From Microbacterium pseudoresistens (lineage in GTDB: Bacteria > Actinomycetota > Actinomycetes > Actinomycetales > Microbacteriaceae): 64,000 nt of DNA. The stretch is from NCBI RefSeq assembly GCF_013409745.1, contig NZ_JACCBH010000001.1, forward strand, positions 1,054,001-1,118,000. Direction: 5' to 3'. Shown here in pieces: positions 18,628 to 26,609 of this stretch (its first letter is position 1; each line of letters opens with the position of its first letter). Both the position numbers and the translations under genes were made by a program. Below the pieces are notes generated by a model that worked only from the letters and a program-made list of their open reading frames with translations, was not told where the DNA came from and did no database searches.

Positions 18628-19699
18628 ATTCTCCGAGCTCCTTGATCGCAGCATCCCGGAACTGCGTGTCGATGAGATCCGCGACGTCGACGTCGACCGC
18701 GAGGTCTCCCGTCATCTGATAGAAGTCGCTGCAGTGCTGGATCCAGTCACTGTCGACGACCTGGTCGGGGTCGAGACCGGCCGGGCTGGCCTTCATGAGG
18801 TCTTCGATGGGGGTTCCGGTGCGCTCCGCGACGACCTCCATGACAGCGCGCTTCTCCTCCTCCGTTCCATAGAAGACCGCATCGTTGTACTCGCGCACGG
18901 CCTTCATGTACGCGTTCATGAAGGCCTGAGCGGTCTCAGCGTCTTCGATGAACGCCGGTCCGTATACGAGCGCAGCCGTGCTGACGCCACGGGGCAGGCC
19001 GTCAGTGAGGTCCGAGACCTCGACAGCGATGTCGTTCGTGATCGCCTGCGTCAGGTACGGCTCCTGCATGACGGCCGCTTCGATCGAGCCTCCCTGCAGG
19101 GCGGCGGTCTGGTCGGGCGATAGGACCGGCGTGATCTGGAAGTCGTCGAGCGAGAAGCCATGGTTCTCGAGGAACGCGGCCAAGTAGACGATCTGGATCG
19201 ACAGGGAGCTGTGGATCGCGAGCCTCTTGCCCTTCAGGCTCTCCAGCGTCGCCGTGATGTCTCCCTTGTCGTACTCGGGAAGCACCGCCAGCCGCGTCGC
19301 GGAGATCGCGGGCGTGTCGCCATCAGCGGGAGCCATGTAGTTCTTGTCGCCGACGATCTTGATGCCGAGATCCTGCTCGACCGACATGAAGGTTCCGGGC
19401 GTCATCGTGGCGCCGGCGACTTCGAGCTGTCCCGTCGCGAGGGCGTTCGTGATGGCGGACGCGTCCGCCAGTCGCTCGAACTTCACCTCGATGCCCGCGT
19501 CTGCGAAGTACCCGCGCTCATCGGCGAGGAACAGACCCGCATCGGCGGCCACCTGCTGGCTTCCGATTCGCACGAGCGTTAGCTCGTCGCTGCCCGGATC
19601 CGCCGGGGTTGTGGATGCGCTGCTGCACGCGCTCACCGGGAGCACGAGGCTCAGAACGGCGGCGGCGATGAGCGCCACCCTCTTCCGTCTACTGATCAT
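18611..19699 (-). CDS. ABC transporter substrate-binding lipoprotein (NMT1/SsuA-like)
   Basis: The 362-residue protein begins with a lipoprotein signal, lipobox VSAC at about residue 25. The mature part has the NMT1/THI5/SsuA fold features: RIGSQQVAADAGLFLADERGYF, then ALATGQLEVAGATM, then KGKRLAIHSS and LQGGSIEAAVMQEPY. Such proteins capture nitrate, sulfonates, taurine, pyrimidine precursors or aromatic acids. Being first in the operon it likely sets the identity of the compound degraded by the downstream enzymes. Its ligand cannot be read from sequence. Transcription most likely starts at the promoter at 19808-19837. Confidence 0.92.
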   Translation of the reverse strand: MISRRKRVALIAAAVLSLVLPVSACSSASTTPADPGSDELTLVRIGSQQVAADAGLFLADERGYFADAGIEVKFERLADASAITNALATGQLEVAGATMTPGTFMSVEQDLGIKIVGDKNYMAPADGDTPAISATRLAVLPEYDKGDITATLESLKGKRLAIHSSLSIQIVYLAAFLENHGFSLDDFQITPVLSPDQTAALQGGSIEAAVMQEPYLTQAITNDIAVEVSDLTDGLPRGVSTAALVYGPAFIEDAETAQAFMNAYMKAVREYNDAVFYGTEEEKRAVMEVVAERTGTPIEDLMKASPAGLDPDQVVDSDWIQHCSDFYQMTGDLAVDVDVADLIDTQFRDAAIKELGEYVAGS

Positions 19700-19807
19700 G
19701 GACCAGATCCTTTCGAACTCATCTGCACTTCATCGGACTGACGAGACGTCCCGGCCATTCGGTCACGAGACGCGAGCGGAGACATCATCATGCCCGCTGT
19801 GACTCCC

Positions 19808-19837
19808 ACATTAGTCTATTGCCCTACAAACGGTCAA
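19808..19837 (-). promoter_or_regulatory. Promoter with operator-like spacer for the ABC importer/catabolic operon
   Basis: On the minus strand TTGACC (-35, 19837-19832) and TAATGT (-10, 19813-19808) are 18 bases apart. The spacer holds TTGTAGGGCAATAG (19829-19816), which is repeated exactly in the promoter at 22804-22833. TTGTAGGGCAA matches the FadR-type GntR consensus TNGTNNNACNA at all but one position. Two FadR-type GntR genes lie within 5 kb. The leader to the SBP start is about 100 bases. Confidence 0.6.
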
Positions 19838-19857
19838 TGGGTTAGTAACTGTGCGGG

Positions 19858-20376
19858 TTAGTAGCTGCGCGCGAGAAACGCACCGTAGGCGCCGCCCGAG
19901 TACACCAGCGCCGTCTCGTCACCGTGATACCGCGAGCGGACGATCGCTCCCGTCACGAGATCGTGGTCCCCGCAGCGCAGCGTCGCGTCGAGTTCGCACT
20001 GCAGCACGGCGACTGTCCCCGAGCCCAGGGTGGGGATGCTCGTGATCGGGTCCGAGACGATGAGGTGGGCGATGCGAGCGAGGTCGTCGCCTCCCCGCGC
20101 AAAGGCGCGCGCGACGTCGACCCGGTCAGCCGCCAGATAGTTGACGGAGAAGACGCGCGTGGCCTCCAGCGAGCCGAGGAACGACGTCTTGACGTCCACG
20201 GAAAAGGTCGCCATCGCCGGATCCGCGGACAGCGACGTCGCCGAGGTGCATGTGATGCCGACGACGGTTCCCGTCTCGGTGCGCGTCAACACGACCGCGA
20301 CGGGGCCGGGCACCTGACGGTAGGCCGACCGGAACGATTGCGGAGCGATCGTCCTCAGGGGAGCGAGGGTGTTCAT
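19858..20376 (-). CDS. Flavin reductase family protein
   Basis: A 172-residue flavin reductase-like protein (HpaC/DszD type): FRSAYRQVPGPVAVVLT, then GITCTSATSLSADPAMATFSV, and a late GDHDLVTGAIVRS with the conserved GDH. These enzymes use NAD(P)H to make free reduced flavin for a partner monooxygenase, here probably the LLM protein at 25394-26605. Start ATG 20376 overlaps the ApbE stop (ATGA). It is the last gene of the ALDH-ApbE-flavin reductase unit. Confidence 0.9.
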   Translation of the reverse strand: MNTLAPLRTIAPQSFRSAYRQVPGPVAVVLTRTETGTVVGITCTSATSLSADPAMATFSVDVKTSFLGSLEATRVFSVNYLAADRVDVARAFARGGDDLARIAHLIVSDPITSIPTLGSGTVAVLQCELDATLRCGDHDLVTGAIVRSRYHGDETALVYSGGAYGAFLARSY

Positions 20377-21221
20377 GCATTGTCCTTCCTGACAATCAGT
20401 GCAGCTCCGTCGGCCCACACGGCGTCCACGACGCCCCGAGCCGCGAGCCGCTCGCACTGCGATTGATCGATGATGAGCGCTGTCGCCGCCCACTCCGCCG
20501 CCGTGGCCGTGGCCGCGAGCACCGTGATCGTCTGTGCGTCGACGGCGGCCGGAGCTCCCGTGCGCGGGTCGATGATGTGGTGCGCGACATCCGACGCCCG
20601 CTTGGTGACGCCGCTCGTAGCGACGCCCCCCACGGAGAGCATCACGACCCGGTCGCCGGGGACCTGGACGGCCCATCCCTCACCGACGGGACCTCCCCCG
20701 CGGGCGGCGACGTCGCCGCCGAGGCTCACGACGGCGTCGCCGCCCAGCCTCCGCACCGCTTCGTCAGCCCACACACCCTTCGCGATCGCGCCGAAGTCGA
20801 CGTTTACTCCGGCTGCCAGTCGTGCTCGACCGCGACCCAGCTCGAGCACCTCGAAGAGCGGCCGCACGGGCGACGGCTCCTCCCCGGCGCCCACCCACGC
20901 CGCGGGCCACGGCCGCCGGTATCCGACGTCGATGAGCGCCTGCGTCGTAGCGATGTTGACCAGCCCGAGGCTGTCGGCCTCCACGCGCAGGGCGTGGGCG
21001 AGCATCTGTGACATCTCGTGCGAGATGGTCACCCATTCGCCGCCGGAAGAGTTCAGAGCGCTCAGCTCGCTGTCTTCGCGGAACCTCGAGAACCGCGCGT
21101 CGAGCGAGCGCAGCCACTCCTCGATCCGCTCGTACTCCGCCGCTCCCGCACCCATCGCGGCGTACTCGACGTCCGTGTTGAACACGCGGACCCGATGCAC
21201 CTCGAGCGTGGAAGCGATCAT
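20373..21221 (-). CDS. apbE: FAD:protein FMN transferase
   Basis: ApbE family, which transfers FMN from FAD to a Thr of a target protein. Motifs: RFSRFREDSELSALN near residue 44, VNVDFGAIAKGVWAD, the ATSGVTKR segment and HHIIDPRTGAPA. No signal peptide or lipobox is present, so it should act in the cytoplasm, unlike the exported forms that serve Nqr/Rnf. No FMN_bind domain protein is encoded in this window, so the target is unclear. It sits 11 bases after the ALDH stop and overlaps the flavin reductase start. Confidence 0.9.
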   Translation of the reverse strand: MIASTLEVHRVRVFNTDVEYAAMGAGAAEYERIEEWLRSLDARFSRFREDSELSALNSSGGEWVTISHEMSQMLAHALRVEADSLGLVNIATTQALIDVGYRRPWPAAWVGAGEEPSPVRPLFEVLELGRGRARLAAGVNVDFGAIAKGVWADEAVRRLGGDAVVSLGGDVAARGGGPVGEGWAVQVPGDRVVMLSVGGVATSGVTKRASDVAHHIIDPRTGAPAAVDAQTITVLAATATAAEWAATALIIDQSQCERLAARGVVDAVWADGAALIVRKDNA

Positions 21222-21232
21222 GTCATCGGCTC

Positions 21233-22756
21233 CTACGCACGCGGGTTGAAGGGATCCTTGATTCCCTGCCCCGCATCGATCCAGATGCTCTTCTCCTCGG
21301 AGAACTCCCGCATCGCGTCGATGCCGTTCTCACGACCAAGACCGCTCTGCTTGTAACCTCCGAACGGCGTCGCATAGGACGTCTTGCGGTAGTTGTTGAC
21401 CCACACGGTGCCAGCCCTGAGCAGACCCGCCACGCGGTGCGCGCGGGGGACGGAGCCCGTCCAGACACCGGCAGCGAGGCCGAACTCCGTGTCGTTGGCA
21501 ATGCGGACGGCCTCTTCTTCATCGTCGAAGCGGATGATCGCCGCGATCGGGCCGAAGACCTCCTCGCGCGCGATGCGCATGTCGTTGGTGACATCGGCGA
21601 AGACCGTCGGCCGGACGAAGAGCCCCTCCTTGAGTCCCGGAACCTCCGCGACGACCCCTCCGGAGACCAGCCGCGCTCCTTCTCCGGTCGCGATCCCGAT
21701 GTACTCGAGGACCTTGTCGTACTGCGCGCGGCTCGCGACGGCGCCCATCTGACTCTCGTCCTCACGCGGGTCGCCGACCACGATCGCGTCAGCGCGCCGC
21801 GCAATCCGCTCCACGACCTCATCGTAGACAGTACTCTGGACGAGGATGCGCGAGCCCGCCATGCAGGTCTGCCCGCTCGCACCGAAGATGCCCGCGACGG
21901 CCCCCGTGACGGCGGCCTCGATGTCGGCGTCGTCGAAGATGATGTTGGGCGACTTGCCGCCGAGCTCGAGCGACACCCGGGCGAGGCGGGACGCCGCGCT
22001 GGCGGCGATGGCCTTCCCCGTCGGCGTCGATCCCGTGAACGCGACCTTGTCGACCTCGGGGTGCTCGACGAGAGCGCGGCCCGCTGCGCCTTGCCCTGTC
22101 ACGACGTTGAAGACGCCGTCGGGGAAACCGACTTCGGACGCGATCTGCGCCAGGCGCACGGTCGAAAGCGGAGTGACCTCCGACGGCTTCGCGACGACGG
22201 TGTTGCCGGCGGCGAGAGCCGGTCCGAGCTTCCACACGAGCAGCAGAAGGGGGGAGTTCCACGGCGTCACGGCGCCGACGACTCCGATCGGTTCGCGCAC
22301 CGTGTAGTTGACCATGCCGCGCAGGTGAGTCGCATTCGTCGCGCCGAGGGGGAGCTGCGCCAGGCCGGCATAGTAGTTGAAGTACTCGCGCATGAGCTTG
22401 GTCTGCCCGAACATCTCGCGCATGAGCTTGCCGTTCTCCCGCACCTGCAGGTCGGACAGCTCCTCGGCGTTGTCGGCGATGGCGCTTCCGAAGTCGATCA
22501 GCAGCTGGGCGCGATCGGCGGGGCGCAACATGCTCCACTCTTCCGATTCGAAAGCGCGCCGCGCACTCCTGACCGCGAGATCGACCTCTGCGGCTGTCGC
22601 ATCGAGCGCGCGATTCCACACGCGTCCGGTCGCAGGGTCGCGCACGTCGAAGTACTGTGCGCCGTCGGGGCGCACGAGTCGCCCATCGACGTAGATGCCG
22701 TCCAGTGCGGTGGTCTCGGCTGTCGAGCGGTCGTCCCGGGTGATCGTCTGCCTCAT
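21233..22756 (-). CDS. Aldehyde dehydrogenase family protein
   Basis: NAD(P)-dependent ALDH of 507 residues. It has TPWNSPLLLLVWK at the cofactor site, the catalytic Glu in SLELGGKSPN, the catalytic Cys in GQTCMAGSR, and EEVFGPIAAI plus GGYKQSGLGRENG near the C-terminus. I use the ATG at 22756, which has GAGGATG just upstream and leaves a leader of about 45 bases from the promoter; the in-frame ATG at 22804 would overlap the -10 box. Likely oxidises the aldehyde made by the cluster's monooxygenase or hydrolase chemistry. Confidence 0.92.
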   Translation of the reverse strand: MRQTITRDDRSTAETTALDGIYVDGRLVRPDGAQYFDVRDPATGRVWNRALDATAAEVDLAVRSARRAFESEEWSMLRPADRAQLLIDFGSAIADNAEELSDLQVRENGKLMREMFGQTKLMREYFNYYAGLAQLPLGATNATHLRGMVNYTVREPIGVVGAVTPWNSPLLLLVWKLGPALAAGNTVVAKPSEVTPLSTVRLAQIASEVGFPDGVFNVVTGQGAAGRALVEHPEVDKVAFTGSTPTGKAIAASAASRLARVSLELGGKSPNIIFDDADIEAAVTGAVAGIFGASGQTCMAGSRILVQSTVYDEVVERIARRADAIVVGDPREDESQMGAVASRAQYDKVLEYIGIATGEGARLVSGGVVAEVPGLKEGLFVRPTVFADVTNDMRIAREEVFGPIAAIIRFDDEEEAVRIANDTEFGLAAGVWTGSVPRAHRVAGLLRAGTVWVNNYRKTSYATPFGGYKQSGLGRENGIDAMREFSEEKSIWIDAGQGIKDPFNPRA

Positions 22757-22803
22757 TGCATCCTCAAGTCTGCTGATCTTGGCCGCGGATACGGTCGGAT
22801 GCA

Positions 22804-22833
22804 AGACTAACCTATTGCCCTACAATTCGTCAA
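22804..22833 (-). promoter_or_regulatory. Promoter with operator-like spacer for ALDH-apbE-flavin reductase
   Basis: Minus strand: TTGACG (-35, 22833-22828), 18-base spacer, TAGTCT (-10, 22809-22804). The spacer has the same TTGTAGGGCAATAG (22825-22812) as the importer-operon promoter. Position in the divergent gap next to a GntR gene points to control by that regulator; this is inference. Confidence 0.6.
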
Positions 22834-22852
22834 TCGACCTCATTGGGGAAAC

Positions 22853-22863
22853 TGGTGGTACAT
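22853..22863 (+). promoter_or_regulatory. Possible GntR operator ahead of the divergent gntR gene
   Basis: TGGTGGTACAT matches the FadR-type consensus TNGTNNNACNA except for the last base and lies 9 bases before the GTG start of the GntR gene. It could be an autoregulatory site. Short and degenerate, so tentative. Confidence 0.35.
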
Positions 22864-22871
22864 TTCAGCGT

Positions 22872-23627
22872 GTGAGCGACTCTTCCGTGCTGTACCCCGT
22901 GCGCCGTGTCGCCTCGCCCGTCCGAGAGCAGACGGCCGAGGCAATCCGGATCCAGATCATGTCCGGCGGGTTGCGTGAGGGACAACGGCTGGTCGAACGC
23001 GAACTGTGCGAGCAGCTCGACGTCTCCCGCAACACCCTCCGGGAGGCGTACCGTCAGCTCGAGGCGGAGGGCTTCATCGACATCCGCCCTCACAAGGGCC
23101 CCACTGTCGCCCGCATCACCCCGAGCGACGCGACGTCGCTGTACGAGATGCGCGAGGCACTCGAGGGAATGGCCATCAAGGTCTTCACCCTGCGTGCGAG
23201 CGACGCCGATCTCGCCGAGCTGGTCGAGTCCTTCGAACAGCTGCGCACAGCCCACACGCAGTCCGACACGAATGCCGTCCTGCAGAGCAAAGAGGCCTTC
23301 TACGACGTGCTGTATCGCGGCGCGGCGAACAAGGTTCTCGAAAGCCACGCCCGGGTGCTGCGCGGACGCCTCGCCCAGCTGCGCGTACGGTCGCTGTCAC
23401 GGGGATCGCGTCGCGAACAGATGCTCCTGGAGATCGACGCGGTGCTCGAGCACATCAAGAAGCGCGACGCCGAAAGAGCCCAGAGTGCATGGTGCGAGCA
23501 CATTCGCTTGGCTGCTCGCGCCGCAGAGGAATCGCTCGCGGCGGCAGCATCCGAGGCGGAGGATCGCACCCCGGATCCCGGCGAGGATCACCACCAGCCG
23601 ACGAACTCGTCCCCCAGCGCCCGGTAA
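22872..23627 (+). CDS. GntR family transcriptional regulator (FadR subgroup)
   Basis: The N-terminal winged helix contains REQTAEAIRIQIMSGGLREGQRLVERELCEQLDVSRNTLREAYRQLEAEGFI (key parts: GLREGQRLVERELCEQL and VSRNTLREAYRQLE), followed by an all-helical FCD ligand-binding domain from about residue 85. The GTG at 22872 is taken as start because the DNA upstream holds the divergent promoter. It is transcribed away from ALDH, the standard layout for a local repressor. Its 3' end overlaps the other GntR gene by 40 bases, tail to tail. The effector is probably a pathway intermediate. Confidence 0.9.
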   Translation: MSDSSVLYPVRRVASPVREQTAEAIRIQIMSGGLREGQRLVERELCEQLDVSRNTLREAYRQLEAEGFIDIRPHKGPTVARITPSDATSLYEMREALEGMAIKVFTLRASDADLAELVESFEQLRTAHTQSDTNAVLQSKEAFYDVLYRGAANKVLESHARVLRGRLAQLRVRSLSRGSRREQMLLEIDAVLEHIKKRDAERAQSAWCEHIRLAARAAEESLAAAASEAEDRTPDPGEDHHQPTNSSPSAR

Positions 23628-24331
23628 CGACGCTCGAACCCCAGCGAGAGCTCGACCATGTGCTCACGCATGCGATCCTCCGCGAGATCGGGGTCGCCCT
23701 CCATCACAGCCTCGGCGACCTCACGATGCTCGCGCAGAACGAGCTCCCGGCGCGCCGCCGGTTGCTCGACCGGAACGACACGGCCGGTGTAGACCTCTTT
23801 GAGCGACCGACCGAAGAGGTCGAGCACCGCGTTGCCGGAGATTCCGGCAATCACACCGTGGAACCGCTGCGTCGCCTCGAGATAACCGTGATCGTCCTCA
23901 GGATAGTCCTCCAGCGTCGCCGCGAGTGCGCGCAGGCCATCGGCATCGCGCCGTCGCGCTGCGAGCGCAGCCATCATCGGCTCGAGGAGCACGCGGGCTT
24001 CGAGCACCTCCCAGAACCGGGTCTGGCGCATCTGGAGGAACCAGGTGAGGGATCGCGCGAATGTCACAGGATCCACTTCTCCCACCTGCGGGCCGCCGTT
24101 GCGACCAGGCTTGAGCACCACGAGCCCGTGCGTCTCGAGGATCCGCAGCGCCTCGCGGACCGTCGCACGCGACACGCCGAAGTGATCGGCCATCTCCGCC
24201 TCAGGCGCGAGGGGTTCACCGGGAAGCCTGCCCCGTGCGACGATCTCGTCGACAACAGATCGGGCGACCGTCTCGGCGAGCTTCACGACACGGGGACGGC
24301 TCGGCGACGAACCGGTGAGTGCGCGTGACAC
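23588..24331 (-). CDS. Second GntR family regulator (FadR subgroup)
   Basis: 247 residues. The helix-turn-helix is PLAPEAEMADHFGVSRATVREALRILETHGL (key part: FGVSRATVREALRILE), with an FCD domain behind it (EARVLLEPMMAALAARR, HREVAEAVMEGD, MREHMVELS). GTG start at 24331 follows GGGAGGAGGA. It is the last gene of the third leftward unit, 34 bases after the SDR stop. A candidate operator for it is the perfect palindrome at 27385-27395 at the head of its own operon, which would make it autoregulatory. Confidence 0.88.
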   Translation of the reverse strand: MSRALTGSSPSRPRVVKLAETVARSVVDEIVARGRLPGEPLAPEAEMADHFGVSRATVREALRILETHGLVVLKPGRNGGPQVGEVDPVTFARSLTWFLQMRQTRFWEVLEARVLLEPMMAALAARRRDADGLRALAATLEDYPEDDHGYLEATQRFHGVIAGISGNAVLDLFGRSLKEVYTGRVVPVEQPAARRELVLREHREVAEAVMEGDPDLAEDRMREHMVELSLGFERRYRALGDEFVGWW

Positions 24332-24365
24332 GTGCGTCCTCCTCCCGGCCGCGAGCGGCGCGTCG

Positions 24366-25154
24366 TCAGTTCCCGGCGGGTTGACTGTATCGGATTGTGG
24401 AGCCGCCATCGATGACGACATGCTCCCCTGTGATGTGACGGCTGAGGTCGGAGGCGAGGAACACGACGAGGTTCGCGACATCCACCGGCTCGGCGAGTCT
24501 CCCGATCGGGATCTCGCGTCGGTAAAGTTCGCCCAGCTCCCCTTCCGCCAGATGCAGGCGTCTCGGCGTCCGGGTCGATCCAGGACGCACCGAGTTGACG
24601 CGCACGCCGTGCGGGGCGGCCTCTATCGCCAGCGACCTCACCAGCGAGTCGAGCCCCGCCTTGGCCACTCCGTACGGGATGCGCAGAGGCGAGGACTGCT
24701 GCGCGTTGATCGACGAGATCACGACGACGCTGCCCGAACCGCGTTCCATCATTGCGGGCAGGAAGGCCTGTGCGACGAGGAACTGCTGGCGCAGGTTGAG
24801 GCCGATGATCTCGTCCCACAGCTCGACATCGGTCTCGCCTACGCCGCGGGCGGGGCCGCCGATCCCGACGACGTTGACGAGCACGTCCGGGAGCCCGAAG
24901 GAGCCGACGACCGCCGCCATGAGCTCCTGCACGCCCGCCGCATCGCGCACATCGCACTCGAAGCCGGCATGCCCCTCCCCGTCGAGCGCCGCGACGGCGT
25001 CGTCGGCACGACCGGGGTCGATGTCGACGACGCCGATGCGCGCACCGAGCGCTGCGAAGGTGCGCGCCGTCTCGAGTCCGATGCCGGGCCCGGAGCCGAT
25101 CACGAGCACGCGGCGGCCGGCCAGACCGGGAGCGAACGCCTGAGGGGTCGTCAT
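24366..25154 (-). CDS. SDR family oxidoreductase
   Basis: Short-chain dehydrogenase with cofactor motif GSGPGIGLETA (a variant of TGxxxGxG), DID for NAD(H) preference, NVVGIGG in place of NNAG, catalytic Ser in VISSINAQQ and YGVAK. C-terminus GEHVVIDGGSTI is standard. The Asn of the NNAG motif is shifted (VNVVG), a modest oddity. It overlaps the tautomerase stop by 4 bases. Likely acts on an alcohol or ketone in the same pathway as the LLM monooxygenase. Confidence 0.9.
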   Translation of the reverse strand: MTTPQAFAPGLAGRRVLVIGSGPGIGLETARTFAALGARIGVVDIDPGRADDAVAALDGEGHAGFECDVRDAAGVQELMAAVVGSFGLPDVLVNVVGIGGPARGVGETDVELWDEIIGLNLRQQFLVAQAFLPAMMERGSGSVVVISSINAQQSSPLRIPYGVAKAGLDSLVRSLAIEAAPHGVRVNSVRPGSTRTPRRLHLAEGELGELYRREIPIGRLAEPVDVANLVVFLASDLSRHITGEHVVIDGGSTIRYSQPAGN

Positions 25155-25336
25155 CCGTCGGAGTCCAGGATCCCCGCCTTGGCGAAGTTGGTCAACTCGA
25201 TCTCTTCTATCACGATCGTGACGCTCGCCGGCGTGCATCCGAACGAAGAGACGACGGCGTCCGTCACGGAACGCGCGAGGTCCGCCTTCTGCTCATGGGT
25301 GCGTCCTGCCTTTGCCTGGACGATGATGCGAGGCAT
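25151..25336 (-). CDS. 4-oxalocrotonate tautomerase-like protein
   Basis: 61-residue tautomerase-superfamily protein. Pro follows the initiator Met (MPRIIVQAKAGRT), which after Met removal gives the catalytic N-terminal Pro1. The core EQKADLARSVTDAVV and TIVIEEIE matches 4-OT proteins; the usual Arg39 position is not evident. It would catalyse keto-enol isomerisation of an unsaturated oxo-acid. The gene lies between LLM and SDR genes with a 57-base gap upstream. Confidence 0.85.
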   Translation of the reverse strand: MPRIIVQAKAGRTHEQKADLARSVTDAVVSSFGCTPASVTIVIEEIELTNFAKAGILDSDG

Positions 25337-25393
25337 GGGTGATTCCTTTCTTCGGATACCGCTTCGTCGCGCCTCGGACTGAGGGCACGTATG

Positions 25394-26605
25394 TCAGGAG
25401 ACGGCGCTGGCCAGGACGGGTGCGATCGGCGCCGTGTCGTTGGCGATCCGCCATGACGTGTCGTCGTCGCCCCAGTTCACTCCGAGGTGCTGCACACGCG
25501 GCATGACCTCGCGCGCGAAGAGCATGATCGAGTCCCGCACCTCGTTGCTCGTCATCTCCCCCGCCTGGTTCATGAGGACGATGTTGCCCACCCCCGTCTT
25601 GGCGTAGAGTCTCTCGATCTGCGCCACGACCTGGTCCGGTGTGCCGACCAGGGCGATGCCCGCCTCGATGAGCTCCTCGAACGACTTGCGACGCACTGCG
25701 CCCATGGTGCCCCGCATCGCTGCCACCGCATCCGATGCGGACGAGTATCCGGGAGGGATCGCCGCACCCAGCCGCATGCGACCGGCCCGTAGATAGAACA
25801 TGAGCTTCTCGCCGATCTCACGCGCCTTCTCCTCGGTCTCCGCGACGTGGCAGAGCGCGAGATAAGCGAACTTGTCGGGTCCGGGCTCGCCGAGCCCGGC
25901 GTCCGCAGCCGTGCGTCGATAGAGCCGGAATGTGTTGGCGGCATCGTCGTAGGCGCCCAGCAGGTTGCAGAGCGTGTGCTCCTGCTCCGCCGTCCATCTC
26001 ACGAGCCGCTCAGCGGTACCGCTCACCCACACCGGGGGAACCGGTTGCTGGAACGGACGCGGCCAGATGCTCACGTATCGGTAGTGGTAGAACTCGCCCT
26101 CCCACGAGAAGATGTCGCGCTGGCGCCACGCCTCCTGGATGAGGTCGTGGGCCTCGAAGAACATGTCGAGGTTGCGCGCCGGGTTCGCGTTGGACGGATA
26201 GGTCTCGCCCTGGACCCCGCGGACGAAGCCGCAGTTGACTCGGCCTCCGCTGATGTTGTCGAGGAAAGCCATCTCCTCCGCGATGCGCACGGGACTCGGG
26301 TGGTGGGGCACGGGCGTGCCGAGCACGAGCACACGACCGTTGCGCGTGCGCTGGATGACGGTTGCAGCGCTCAGCGACGCCGATACGTGCAGAGTCGCGG
26401 CGGACTGGTGGTGCTCGTTGACCATGACGTTGAACCCCAACTCGTCGGCGAGCTCGTACTCGTCGAAGTAGCGCTGGTAGAGATCGTGCGCCTTGAGCGG
26501 GTCGAAGTACTTGTTGGGCATGAAGTACTTCAGGCCGCCGTGCTGTTCCTCGACCTCCGGCGGAACGTACGGGTAGGGCATCTCTGTGAAGTGGAAGAAC
26601 TGCAT
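25394..26605 (-). CDS. LLM class flavin-dependent oxidoreductase (luciferase-like)
   Basis: 403-residue bacterial luciferase-like monooxygenase. It begins MQFFHFTEMPYPYVPPE, and has NVMVNEHHQSAATLHVSASL, LGTPVPHHPSPVRIAEEMAFLDNISGGRVNCGFVRG (key part: LDNISGGRVNCGF), and a late GTPDQVVAQIERLYA. These are hallmarks of FMNH2- or F420-dependent LLM proteins. With a flavin reductase nearby it is best seen as the oxygenase of a two-component monooxygenase, possibly a type II Baeyer-Villiger enzyme. The ATG at 26605 is 4 bases after the hydrolase stop. Confidence 0.9.
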   Translation of the reverse strand: MQFFHFTEMPYPYVPPEVEEQHGGLKYFMPNKYFDPLKAHDLYQRYFDEYELADELGFNVMVNEHHQSAATLHVSASLSAATVIQRTRNGRVLVLGTPVPHHPSPVRIAEEMAFLDNISGGRVNCGFVRGVQGETYPSNANPARNLDMFFEAHDLIQEAWRQRDIFSWEGEFYHYRYVSIWPRPFQQPVPPVWVSGTAERLVRWTAEQEHTLCNLLGAYDDAANTFRLYRRTAADAGLGEPGPDKFAYLALCHVAETEEKAREIGEKLMFYLRAGRMRLGAAIPPGYSSASDAVAAMRGTMGAVRRKSFEELIEAGIALVGTPDQVVAQIERLYAKTGVGNIVLMNQAGEMTSNEVRDSIMLFAREVMPRVQHLGVNWGDDDTSWRIANDTAPIAPVLASAVS

Positions 26606-26609
26606 GTCG

